From Utricularia gibba (lineage: Eukaryota > Streptophyta > Magnoliopsida > Lamiales > Lentibulariaceae), in contig CM007990.1 of the NCBI GenBank assembly GCA_002189035.1, positions 2,356,001 through 2,420,000 of the forward strand: 64,000 nt of DNA, written 5' to 3'. Positions 12,430 to 23,356 of this stretch are shown here, one piece after another. Under the pieces are notes generated by a model, which was not told the DNA's origin, did not search any database, and worked only from the letters and a program-made list of their open reading frames with translations. A program made the position numbers and the translations under genes. Numbering within the stretch: position 1 is the stretch's first letter; each line of letters starts with the position of its first letter.

Positions 12430-12680
12430 GAGTACCATCTTGAAGGAATTTATTCTTCTCCATAAGATGTTTTAGGCCATCTGAGATCACACCGTAATGA
12501 ACTCATATTCTTGTGAGCAAGGGAATTTCCATACTCAAGGGTGACGTTCAGCACTGTTTTGCTCACTGGGGAGATTGCATGTCGATGGAAAGACCACATA
12601 TTTGCTTCGAAGGGTAGGATATCCTCCTTTGTTATCCCCAATTGTTGAAAAAGCTTGTTACTAATGAGGTTCAAGAACTA
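12430..12680 (-). pseudogene. Gypsy retropepsin-like protease fragment
   Basis: The minus-strand frame at 12674-12450 reads MNLISNKLFQQLGITKEDIL, then PFEANMWSFHRHAISPVSKT and a TVLNVTLEYGN segment. This is the region after the active-site aspartate in retropepsin-like proteases of plant Ty3/gypsy polyproteins, where 'SSxNLIS.KLF.QLGI..ED..PF' is typical. The active-site DSG itself is not visible upstream. No flanking gag or polymerase was recognised, so this is an isolated fragment. Confidence 0.65.
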
Positions 12681-13079
12681 CCTTGATTTAGTGAAATGTG
12701 GTTGATTCTGGTAATCATTGTGTAAATACTGATGACCGAGGGATTGTAATTCGGTCCAAGTAAATCTATGGCATTCTTCGAGCAAAAAGTTATTCGCATA
12801 TTTTCCCGAGTCTGGAAGAGAGGGAATTATCAATGAGTAGGTGGCTCGTCTAAGCATGTGCCGCTTCTACCTCGATGGTACCATCTCATTTCGTCAGGCC
12901 AAAAGTATCTTGAATGTTCGTTGTGTTATCGATGGGGTTCCTTCGAAGATGCCTCGGGCTGTTACTAGTGCCCCATCTCAGGAACACCATGCTTCTCTTA
13001 AGTGGGGACTACAAAATACCACGAAGAAGCTAGAAGAGCTATGATATGTATATACAAGCTCCATAAAACGATGGATACA

Positions 13080-13312
13080 ATATCAGAAAACTATGGGTAA
13101 AATTTGCATGACTTATTTCATAATTTCTACTTAATTTATAAGTAGAAGTTATTAGAAAGTAGAACCTAAATAAGTAGCTGTGGTTTACACAACTTATTAT
13201 TTAAGTAAAAAAAAATTTTAAATAGTTGCAAATAAATATACATAGATTATAAATGAGTAAAATTTAACCTTAAAGTACTATATTACCCTTATTTTAAACC
13301 CAAATAAGTAAC
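13080..13312. repeat. AT-rich MITE-like segment with a hairpin
   Basis: The segment is very AT-rich. It contains a 9-bp stem hairpin, 'ttctactta' with 'taagtagaa', at about 13127-13149. The phrase 'aataagtagctgtg' near 13169 recurs as 'aataagtaactgtg' near 13303. No clear terminal inverted repeat with target duplication could be set, so the assignment to a MITE is tentative. Confidence 0.35.
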
Positions 13313-13314
13313 TG

Positions 13315-13927
13315 TGTGATGGGGTAGAAAATCAGCAAGTGCCACGTGAAGACAACGGGGACAATATTTAGGAATCAGTAAGCTTAGGAGGTGACGAAAT
13401 CGGTCATTTGGATGAAATCGGCTGGGATGTCTTAAATGAGTTCTAACAATCTGAAACAGGACAACAGACCAGTAGGGGTTAGAATTAGGCAATGACGGCC
13501 GTTTTTGGGAAACTCTAAAGGTGGTCGAATTACAAGAATGTCAGAGCAGTTAATGGTTATCTATCAGCAGGACCACGTGTATGGCTAACAAGTATAGAAA
13601 GTAGTCGACACCTGCATAATTCAGTCGGATTGGCACTCCCTATGAATATGAGGATATTTAAAGAAGAAAGAGTTGAAGTCTCTACATTTTGAACTTGTAC
13701 CTTTCTCTTCTCCTCAATTAGTGAAACCCCACTTTTCCAGCAAGTTCCAACAACTCTGTGGTTTTTCGATCTCCTGGTGGTTTCCACGTAAAAGTCCCTA
13801 TCTCTTTTTATTTTCATTGTCCACATAGTGACTCACAAACCCCAAGACACACAAATCGGATCCGAGTTAGACGCTTCTATTACCCAAAAATCGGTTACCT
13901 TACGCAAACCGATTTTCGACCACAACA
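13315..13927 (+). repeat. 5' LTR of a Ty3/gypsy element (TG...CA)
   Basis: The unit starts TGTGATGGGG and ends CGACCACAACA at 13927. It is followed after three bases by a primer-binding-site-like sequence, TGGCACCCACCATGAGGC (13931-13948). A core-promoter-like 'gatatttaaagaag' lies near 13652-13665. The LTR plus primer-site arrangement gives the strand and identifies this as a 5' LTR, with its internal region to the right. Only about 80 bp of internal sequence are recognisable before copia sequence begins. The start could be 2 bp earlier (TGTGTG). The opposite strand gives a short open frame at 13557-13826 that has no recognisable motif. Confidence 0.75.
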
Positions 13928-13930
13928 TTT

Positions 13931-13948
13931 TGGCACCCACCATGAGGC
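13931..13948 (+). other. Primer-binding site of the gypsy LTR
   Basis: The sequence TGGCACCCACCATGAGGC begins with TGG (complement of a tRNA CCA end) three bases after the LTR terminus. It resembles the 'TGGCGCCCACCGTGGGGC' that follows many plant Ty3/gypsy 5' LTRs, with transitions at CpG-like positions. The resemblance is from family knowledge; the tRNA was not identified. Confidence 0.65.
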
Positions 13949-14039
13949 AAGATCTATTGTCCCATTCGAGAAAATCCACAGAAGCTATCTATTAGGTTTT
14001 TCATAGACATCGCATGTCATAAAAGCACTGAAATTTAAA

Positions 14040-14814
14040 AAAAAAATTTGAGAAACCCCAAATGCAAATCCTGAAATACAATATACGTCAGATAAAGAGA
14101 TTTTGAAAATATCTTTCAATGGACTCCATTGTTCATCAACCGCTACTCAAACTCTTTGAATGTCATTACCTTGGGTAGAGGACTTACTATTAGGCTTTGA
14201 TGCAATTACTTGAGATAAAATCTCATAGTTAACATGAGTGATGAATCCTTTATTGATCAATCAACTATCTCCAACATTAAAGAGTCATATCCCTTTTTAT
14301 CCATACTAGGCAAGTCATGGTTAGATTCTCATTAGTAATGAGCAAAAATGAAAGTTTAAGATCAAAATAACTTTGTTGACCTTCAAGTCTAAGCTTACTT
14401 GCACGGCTGTCATGTTTGAAATCTTGCTACTGACACTCGATTAGCTTCCCATAGTAGCATCTCGAAGACGAGTCATCCAGTGAATCGATTCTCTAATCGA
14501 CACCCATATATTGGTTCTTGTAATCTCATTACATCAATTGTGAGAACCATTGCCTAAACAGTTTAGGGAACTCAATGTGTGCTAGCTTATCCATATTTGT
14601 GATATCCTCATTTCACAAATACTCTAGCTAAGGAATTTTTATCTTGAACATAATGCTTGAAAAATCTCACATTATGATCTCATCATAATTTCTATAACAC
14701 ATAGATCAAGTAGAGGATTTTATCAATGATATAAATTTGATCACAATTCAAAGTAAATATCAAAAGATAAGATTTACCAATGAGTTAATTGTCTTTAGAA
14801 CATATACATCAACA
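14040..14814 (-). repeat. Probable copia 3' LTR
   Basis: On the minus strand the copia RNase H frame at 15178-14830 ends just before a purine-rich 'gttggagat'. The sequence TGTTGATGTATATG starts at 14814, the expected position and form of a copia 3' LTR start. The far end was not located; 14040 is a guess based on the homopolymer A/T run there and the change in character. No second LTR copy is present in the window. Confidence 0.5.
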
Positions 14815-15178
14815 ATCTCCAACTTGTACTAGAGCCAATCATTGATGTATCTTATACTAATGGACTCTATGTGCGTCTCATGTACCTTCTGTGGAAGCAT
14901 CTTTGTAAGTAGATCTGGTACATTCTTCATTGTGTCCACTTTCTCAATTCTGACATTGCCTCTATCAATGATCTATCTGATCACATGGTAGCATCGAAGC
15001 ACATGTTTAGATTTCTAATGTGATCGAGGTGCCTTAGCATTTGCAATCGCCCCAATGTTATTACTATACAGGAGTATAGGATCCTCAACATTTGGGAATA
15101 CTCCCAAATCGCTGATAAAGTTGTTAATTCAAACAGCTTCTTTTGCAGCATCGCTGATGGCAATGTTCTCTTTTTCCA
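14815..15178 (-). pseudogene. Ty1/copia RNase H fragment
   Basis: Read on the minus strand from 15178, the segment gives AISDAAKEAV, a stop, then INNFISDLGVFPNVEDPILL. It continues with NIGAIANAKAPRSH, KSKHVLR and the tail VEKVDTMKNVPDLLTKMLP with local changes. This is the end of a copia Pol polyprotein (RNase H and the C-terminal tail before the polypurine tract). Three or more stops are present, including a tryptophan codon changed to a stop after KEAV. The N-terminal RNase H and the reverse transcriptase are absent. Upstream lies a gypsy-type protease instead. Confidence 0.85.
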
Positions 15179-15179
15179 T

Positions 15180-15500
15180 TATTGAATCAGCAATCATTTC
15201 TTGTTTCATCGTTTCTAGCAATAAAAGGCAAAGTGTTATCATCTCCCAGAAAAAATATACTTCAATGTTTGGGGAGTAGCTTCAAGGTCTTCGACACTTG
15301 CACCAGCATGTCCTCAGCAATCCCTCCCAAAATGGCAATCACTCTTTTTGCCAAAATCAATCACATGTTAGACTTCCTCAAAGGTTCAAGTCCAAGAGAT
15401 TCATAGACATTCAATGACATCATGTTTATCATTGCTCGTTGATCAGCCATAGCCCTTAAGATTTACTTTCCTCCAATTTTCGAAGAAATATAATATGTAC
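15180..15500 (-). pseudogene. Gypsy-type retropepsin remnant
   Basis: Read on the minus strand, the segment gives a decayed active-site region (ADQRAMINMMSLNVYESLGL), then EPLRKSNM, ILAKRVIAILGGIAEDMLVQ and VSKTLKLLPKH. This matches the shape of plant Ty3/gypsy retropepsins ('GASINLMPxSVYxxLGL...ADRSI..PxGxxEDVLVQV'). The catalytic aspartate is lost. Sequence right of the solo LTR (from 16885) joins it when the LTR and one target copy are removed. Confidence 0.65.
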
Positions 15501-16884
15501 TGATAGCACACAGATTTTCCCACTTTTGGGATAAGAAAATTACAATTTTTTAATTATGTTTAGTTTTTTATTTTATAGTTTTAAGTATTTTTTATATATA
15601 ATTTAGGAAAATGTGATTTTTTACAAGGATTTAGCCCAACCATGTTCTAACCCAATTTTGAGTCTAGCAGCAACCCGAAAATCATGGAAAAGAAAAGGGA
15701 TTTCGTGCAAGTCACCATGCAGCAGGGAGCAATGAGTATACTATGGCGGTAGTAGTCTGCAAGTTAGGGGCAGGAGCAGTAGAGCTGCCAGAAACTATAC
15801 CTGCCTTGGGAAGTGAGAAGAGAGAGAATCACAAGAGGGGAGGACAAGAGTTTTCAGAACACACACGGGGGGGGGGGGGTTTCCCTCCAACATCCAACAA
15901 CCCCAAAACAACGTCTCCACCAACAACAACACCCCCAACACGAAGAACACCAACCAGAAGAGGAGAAGAAGAACTTCATCTTCAAGAACAACATCAGAAC
16001 TAGTTCAGAACTACTGTTCCGACCCAAGAACAGTAGCAGACAGAAACCAGAACCCTTACTACTTTGCTTTTGTTTGTTGATGTTTTCAGTTTCTGCAACC
16101 AGCTCTTTCACGATGTTCTTGAAATTTTCGTTGCTTTATGTTAATGTTATCATGTTTTACCTTCAAAGTATAAGTAGCAGGAATCCTAGGGATATCTTAA
16201 AGTAAAACATGGTGGTGTAGATTTAGGATTCTTAATAAAATTCATCATTATTTCTTAGTTCTTGTTTCTATCAATCTATGGGTAAACCTAAGAAGGGGAA
16301 CAAGTAGCTTCACAATTAAGATGCTTGATTTAGAGGTAGACCAACAAATCAAGACAGGAACAATAGGTGTTAGTTCGGGATAGAACCAGTAGAACCGGGT
16401 AGATCTAGTTATATACACTTTGCATGCGTGTAGACCTAATTGCAATGTTGGTGATTATATTGGGGAATAGCTTAGCCGAAAATATGATGAATGACCTGGG
16501 TAGATTTAGGTTATTTGAAGTTGTAATTGTAGGAAAATGGTAATTTGAATTAGACATTTTAGCACCACACTACCTGTAGACCCTTAAGGCATCTACATAT
16601 TATTCTAAGTTAGAACCAGTAGTTGTTAACTTTTGCATTGAAACCTGATTTCGTTTACTGATCTTAATTGCCACTACTAGTCCGAGCTTAGACTAAGACC
16701 ACTGTATTCCAAATTATGCATCTATTAAAACACTTAGCAAACACAAGCTCCTTGTGATCGACCCCGAATTCCACTGTAGACTTTGTGTTTAATTTGTATT
16801 TTGTGAGGATTAGAGACTATAAATTTATTTGATACGAAAAATTTGCTTTTATTGCAACGACATTGCTAAAATTTCTGTTTATCA
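15501..16884 (+). mobile_element. Solo LTR, family alpha, 1384 bp, TSD TGTAC
   Basis: The element starts TGATA at 15501 and ends TATCA at 16884. Perfect direct repeats TGTAC flank it at 15496-15500 and 16885-16889. It serves as the reference copy for the family because it is full length and in plus orientation. A run of G near 15867-15879 and the CAA/CCA-rich stretch after it give open frames (15743-16205) that are not genes. There is no primer site or coding sequence beyond either end, so it is a solo LTR. Confidence 0.95.
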
Positions 16885-16889
16885 TGTAC

Positions 16890-17810
16890 CTATATCTCCA
16901 CATTTCAAGGAATCCCTTGTCAATTAGAGCATTAATACTTGTATTAATCTTCACGTCTTCCCTTCTTATGAGAGCAACCTTTTATTTTCAACATAGTTCC
17001 TTCAGGATTTGAGGTCCTCTCAAAACCTATTTCAAAATAATCAATTGCCTTCATAGTTACCATGATTAAGTTCAAGGTAGAAATAGTTCTCTGCACGTCA
17101 GCTTTCCTTCTATTATTCTTCAGCCTCCTTGGAAATGAGGCTGAGTCACTTTTACCTCTATCTTCTCTTCAGTGGCTGAGTTCGAACTGTCCCTTGCAAC
17201 TATCTTCCTCAACACTTTCCTCTTGGTCTATTTCTCAAACTAGTTTATCACTGGGCAGACTATGAGGCTGAATCACCTTTCTATCATGCAATTTCTCTTG
17301 CTTCTCAACTCAATAGCTGAAATATTTACTTTTGGATTCACTAAAGGTTTAAACTCATCCCACCCCCTATATGTTTAAAAGAAACTGAATGTTTTATACT
17401 AAACAATTCAAATTATAAATCAGGCTTTAAATAAATATTACTATCAAACTCGTTTTTATCTACACAGGGATAAATTAAAACTCAATTTTAAACCTTAGTA
17501 ATTCTAACCTCTATTAATCCAGACATCTATTAAAGTTTATCTACACAGGGATAAACTAATATTTTATATACAACCTTAAAATAACATGAGTATCAATCTA
17601 ATCCAATCTTTAGACATCCTCAAACAATCTTTAAGAATTCCATGTATCGATCTATGGATTTTCCATGCTATGGAATTATGCAAAACACAACATTACCACT
17701 CAAAAGCATATTAGCTAAAAAATAAATAATACAAAACTAAGGAACATCATACTTGAATGTTGATACTCTTCTACAAGATGACATTGATTGTGACCTTGGC
17801 CAACATATTG
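16890..17810 (-). pseudogene. Possible gypsy gag/protease upstream remnant
   Basis: This is the right-hand continuation of the sequence split by the solo LTR. On the minus strand it reads as short, stop-ridden frames rich in Lys, Glu and Ser, without a recognisable zinc knuckle. It directly precedes a gypsy-type protease remnant in that direction, so it is most simply the gag end of the same element. The identification rests on position, not on a clear motif. The open frame at 17062-17265 (plus) is not credible. Confidence 0.35.
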
Positions 17811-20374
17811 AAACAAGTGGGCAAGTTGTTCCCGGATGGAGACACCCTCGATAGGCTTCAAACCATAATATTCGCTCAACAATTCACAAAGTTGATAAAA
17901 AAAACATAATTTCTCATCCTTAACTTGTCATAACACTTAATTGGGTTTCCTTATAATAACTCCAACAATTCTGCTCCGTGAGCTTCCTATTCTTACATGG
18001 AAATCTATGCACCCGATTAACATAGGAACTATCAATCAAAGATACAATAATAACCACTATTTTTTAAACTTCTTTATTTCTTCTTTAAAATTGATCATCA
18101 TCCTTGTATGACCCCAAAGGAGACAATGAATACTCCTCCATTTCAAAAGTGACGGATGTGGATTGTCATTTGTGAACAAAAGAAATGAAGAACATGGAAA
18201 ATTCATGTGTATAGTAGTGGGGGCAAGTATGAATTGAATAGAGTAGTTGAAAAAAAATTCATTAATGAGGGTAAATTAGTAATATCAATAAAAATAGAAA
18301 CTTCATATGAAGAAGATTACACCAAATAGAAATTGCTCCAAAAAAACAATTCTATAGAATCACTTTTATTAGAGTTAAATTTTAGAAGTTGTTCCAAAAA
18401 GGTCTTCAATCTAGCCAAAGGGTTATTTTTGAGGTAATAACTGATCTCCGCAATCCCACCAAAAACACCCATGTTCAAAAAGCAATGTACTGCAAAAAAA
18501 ATTCTTACTTCAAAGAAAAATAACCAAGGAACAATGTGTGAATGTGTTGCAATAGTGACAAAATTGGAAGAACTCATTGACAAACTAGAAAATTTGGATG
18601 GACAACTTATTCAGAAGAGGCAGCGATAGGTAATTTGATCTCAACTCAGTTATTTTGATTTTTGGTTTAAGAAATTTGGTGTTATGTGGTTGTGCCATGT
18701 CAATTCAAACTCATAATGACAAAGTTCATTGAGTTGCTTGAGTACTGGTGCATTTAGTGGAGCGCACTTACCATGTGTGAGGTGTGATGTCCAAGTTCGT
18801 CATTTTCGAATCTTTTTGATCTAATCTTAAAGAATTGGAATGGCAGCTATGCGTGTCTCTCTTGATGTGCCTCATCAATCTCCCAACATTAGGGTCACTA
18901 GGCTCACTCAAGGACAAGACTAGAGCCATTTTGCATTTAGCTACATTAAATGCAAAAAAGGAAGACACATCTAGAAAAACCTTGATATAAAAATAAATGT
19001 TTAAGCATACACGAAAGGGCAACTCGTAATAGCATCAAGGAGACTTCACGATAAACTTCTATAGAGAGTGATCTTGGGAAGAGTGAATATGTGACCAGTT
19101 TAGTTTCATATTCCATGAAAAATAGTGAAATCTAGCAGCACAATAAAACAATTTTCTCCAAGGTCTATTCCTCTCATCCTTAATTATTGAATTTAGGACC
19201 TTAAGATATATATACATATTATTCTCACCAGTTTTCCATGTATTAGTAATAATAAGATAAAAACAAATTTACGCAAAGGTGGATCAGATGGGCTAGGCTC
19301 TCTTTGCGAAATTACGCCTCTCAAGTTTTTTTTCTTTTTTGGTAAATAGCAATGAATTGGAAATTCTTTACCAAATAGCAATTGTTAGAAAACGTAAAAC
19401 AATTTTATCAATTCGTTTTATATACTCATTTTATTCTGCTATTATCTTTGACTTGTTTTAATAATATAATTTTTGCATAATTAAAAATTCAAAATCATGT
19501 TTACTATTTTATTTAATAATTATTTTAAATCACTTAAATAAAGAAAACACTAATATTTATTTAAATTATTTCTTTATAATTTGTAATATAATTTGATATA
19601 ATTACAAATATATTATAAATGGCCATACGTATTCAAAATAAAAAAACAATTTAGTTAAATGATTTCTAGACCAGAATCAGTAATTATTTATTTATTATTT
19701 TAATTATATATTTATAATTTAAAATATAATTTGAAATAATTACAAATATTAAAAATAATTAGATTTATTTAGTTTGAAATGACATCACTATCGAATATTT
19801 GTTATATACAGAATATTTTGAAAAAATTGTGAAAATCTTAGGTTATTAAACTTTTAAAGATAATGTTGAAAAAATGGAAACCTAACCAAATTGCATCATT
19901 TTTTTGAATTTTTGGAACGATACATACATAAATGTATATTATGTAAGTAACAAAAAAATTATAAAACACTCTCAAAATGTTCTTATGGATTTGAAATGCT
20001 TATTAAATGATTCACAATTATAATTGTCACCCATTATACGAAAAGTATTTTTATAAATAATTATTTTGAATAATTTTATAATAAAATCTAAAATTATAAG
20101 CATATTATTAACAGACAATTCAATCACATTAAAATTTAAAAATAATTACTTAAATAAAAATTTCATAAGAATGTATTTTACTATATAGGTAGATATCAAA
20201 TGCTATGATATTTTATAGAGGAAAATATTTGACATATAATATATTTATGCATATGTGAAAAATCTTCATTTTTATAACACTACCTTAAATATTTAATGTA
20301 TTATAACATTCGAGATGATAAACATCATCATTAGGGACCATGTATATTAAAAAAACATAAATTTCGAGTTTTTG
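17811..20374. other. AT-rich intergenic DNA, no gene recognised
   Basis: From 19400 on the sequence is strongly AT-rich, with runs of A and T and short repeated words such as 'aaataatt' and 'attataaat'. Short open frames at 18317-18583, 18768-19022 and 19193-19381 (minus) have no recognisable domain, no splice support and no homologue that I can name. I see no RNA gene or bounded repeat. Confidence 0.5.
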
Positions 20375-20595
20375 GTTATACGATGTTAGGGTATGGGTGA
20401 TGACATTAGAGGTTATTTTAACCAAAAACATGATAAATGAACCAGATAGATTTAGATCATTTGGAGTTGTGTATATAAAAATATTATAAATTAAATTAGA
20501 GATTTTAGTACCACATCATCCAGATTATCTTGAGGTATCTTAGTATTAAAATTTGCACAAAACATGTAACAGCTACCTTCTGCATTGTAACGACC
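20375..20595 (+). repeat. Degenerate LTR fragment, family alpha
   Basis: Between 20375 and 20595 the order of words follows the central-3' part of the alpha LTR: 'acatgataaatgaaccagatagatttagatcatttggagt' corresponds to 'atatgatgaatgacctgggtagatttaggttatttgaagt' in the copy at 16484-16520. The 'gattttagtaccacatcatccagatta' block corresponds to the 'gacattttagcaccacactacctgtaga' block. About one base in five differs and both ends are missing, so this is a much older copy than the four longer ones. Confidence 0.65.
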
Positions 20596-23282
20596 AAAAA
20601 AATTTCTATATATCAGTCACTATCTGATCATTCATCTTAAAGTATGGCCATAAACAAAACGTTATCTCCCTGAAACCAAAATGACATGAGTTGATGCTTT
20701 CCACCATACTCTTCTTCAAAACTCATAGGCACCAATCAGTTAATTATGAATCTTGAATATGTAGGTTGTTATAGAAAAATTGTAACATAATTGCTTGAGA
20801 CATACAAAATCCAATTAGATTAAAAGAAGAAGTAGAGATTAACTAATAAAACGTAAAAGTCGGAGTCCCCAAACCCAAAAACAAGGGTTTCTAACCATGA
20901 ACTAGATACAAAGGAAGGGAAACTAAAGCAAAGTTCTAGAGATAAATTAGAGGAAAATCTTCTAGAAAGATAAACAAAAATTTAACCTTAATTGAAACTG
21001 AAACTCAATGAAAGTTTGATAATTTTTGACCTTGTCATCTGAATTTCATATCACTCTAATTTTGTATTAATCTTGAGTAACTTGCAAGAGACCTTCTGTT
21101 CTGACACTCTTACATTAATGATTTCTTATATTAGTAGCTTGCTTGTATTGTACGTCAAAACTCATTATTAGGCACCTGAATTTATTGGGAATGTAACTTT
21201 GGGAAGATTTATTTTGTCATGTGATATTTTCTTTTTCATATTTACTAATACATGTTCACTTTTAATAAAATTTCAACAAAACCAAATTAAAATATTAGAT
21301 AAAACACATAAATTAAAATAAATAACTTAATCTAGATAAATCTAAATTTTATATTATAAACTTTTAATTAAACAAGTGTAATTAAAATATAAAAATATAC
21401 TAAAAATATGGTAAGAAAATGACAGTGAACAACTAGCAAACCAGTTTTCCTTTTATGACGTATCAGTAATAATAAGATAAAAACAAATTTTTCAGGGTGG
21501 TGGGGCTGGGGTTGGGGATAATAACAGCAGCAGCAGCAGAAGCAATTAAGTGATGATGACGTGAAGGGAAACTGTTGTCCACTAAAGATTCTGTGCGAGT
21601 TTGAGTTTTTACGGTGGATTCCCGCTGCGCCAATTGTTTCTTTCTGTTACCTAATCAACCGAAGTTCATCGGAACCCTGAGCCAAAGGCCACTTCGGTAC
21701 TTGCAGTCTCCCGCAACTGACCAATAATGTTGATTTCATTGGAGACCTATTTTTTGACCATTTTGCAAATTATTTTTTATTCTTAAAAATAACAAAAGAA
21801 ATCGTTTTCCTAATTTTGAGTTTTTATTCCTAATTTTTTATTCAAAATTCATTCCCATATTTTCCTCGTTAATTAAATAATAATGTGGTTTTCTAGATTT
21901 GTACAAATTGTGAGGGCGAGCTTACAGTAGAGTGATATAAGATGTTGAAAACTTAAATAATGAATTTGTGCCATTAAAGAATAGTTTTCTTGCATTAGAT
22001 ATGATGTGTTTTATCAAGTTTGGTCCAACAATGTACTTCAAATTTCAAATTGTGACATATTTTAGGGCTGCCTTCAAAACTATTACATGAATTTTAGTAA
22101 TATTATAAAAGTATAATATTACTAAAATATTTTAATATTTTACAGTCCATGAAATCCAATAAATTCTATCTACTGCAATTTTTTAAGGAATTTTGATTTC
22201 GATTGGTGGAATTTTAAAATTTTATCGAGCGAAATTTTTATCATTCTTTTTTTGAATTAACTTTTTTCAGTTTGAATTACACAGATATATAACTTAAAAA
22301 TTTTAAATTTAAGTTTATCTCGTTTATTATATCACAATATATGAAATGAAAGATATCAAATTTCAGTCTTTGAAAGATGAATGAAATGATTAAAAATATT
22401 TTACATCCCCAGGCAGAGTTGTGTCTGCCCCGCCCCACACGCATTGCCGAAATGGAAATCGGTTGGGAAGGAAACAGAGGCACAGGCAGAGGCAGCGCCA
22501 GCGAAAAGCATGCTATGAATGCTTCTTGTTGTGGCGACGCAGTGCGGCCCCCATGGCGCCCCTGAAGGGAAGGAGTGCCAGCCACCCCTCCAGTGCCAGT
22601 GCCAGTGCCAGTGGCTCATGACTAGGAATAGGATGCTAGTTTGTTAATTAATTATACTCTTCACCCATGTGCTTGCTCAAACCTAACTAATATTTTTTGA
22701 GGACTGGACTGGGGCGGGGCGGCCATGTGAGCCAGCCAGCGAGCTTTCACGTTTTTTACTTTGCATCCATGGCTGGTTTAACCGATAGAATGATTAAGCT
22801 GCCGTTTTCAGTAGGACCTCGGCGCCAGGGTCCAGGAGGGGGGTGTGCCTTCATTGACGTACCGCATAAAATAGCTGGCCGGTTTGTGAAATGTCGATAC
22901 TCGCTGGTCCATCCCTCTTAATGGCGGGTGGGTTGGGGGGGGCGCTTCCTTCATCCCACCCCGGAATCGCCCCCCCCCCCCAAACCAACTTGTTTGAATA
23001 AAACGCTGCTTCTGCAAATATATTCAGACAAAAAAAAAAAAAGGAATTCTCAAAAGCCGGCATGTAATTCTAAACGAACAGGGTAAAAACCAATGTGTCC
23101 GTCCGATGGTAAAAAGTAAAAACTCACAGCTAAAGGGGAGGGTGGGGAATAAAACGCTGAGTGCAGTTGCAGTCGCATGTTGCGGTGGGGGACATCAATA
23201 CTTATGCCATGGTAAGAGACAAGGCCGACCCTAGACCTCCATAATTCACTGTACGACCACCTTGGTGGATGCATTCATCTCC
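20596..23282. other. Upstream region of the CER1-type gene
   Basis: No gene is recognised. A short CAG run lies at about 21526-21537. Base composition changes sharply near 22400, from AT-rich to GC-rich. The GC-rich part holds a 6-bp tandem repeat (unit CCAGTG, four copies, about 22590-22615), a G run at 22935-22942, a C run near 22971-22981 and an A run near 23031-23042. Open frames on both strands at 22277-23274 come from this composition and have no conserved motif. Confidence 0.5.
22590..22615 (+). repeat. Hexanucleotide tandem repeat (CCAGTG)n
   Basis: Four units of CCAGTG stand in tandem in the GC-rich DNA about 740 bp upstream of the CER1-type start codon. Length variation between individuals is likely but cannot be seen here. 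Confidence 0.85.
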
Positions 23283-23290
23283 TATAAATA
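23283..23290 (+). promoter_or_regulatory. TATA box of the CER1-type gene
   Basis: A perfect TATAAATA lies 67 bp upstream of the start codon at 23357. That spacing leaves room for a transcription start around 23315 and a short leader of about 40 bases. The leader is purine-rich (GAAGAAG repeats). Confidence 0.75.
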
Positions 23291-23356
23291 AAACTTACAG
23301 CAACAAGGAATACAAGAAGAAGAAGCACAAGGAGTAGAAGAAGCTGGTTTGTCATT

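Noticed and set aside
15743-16205. Two overlapping open frames of 86 and 130 codons inside the alpha LTR
   Set aside because: They depend on a G homopolymer and CCA/CAA-rich DNA inside a full-length solo LTR, have no motif, and the equivalent frames are broken in the other alpha copies.
22277-23274. Several overlapping frames of 62-102 codons upstream of the wax gene
   Set aside because: They arise from GC-rich, repeat-bearing promoter DNA, overlap one another on both strands and match no family that I recognise.
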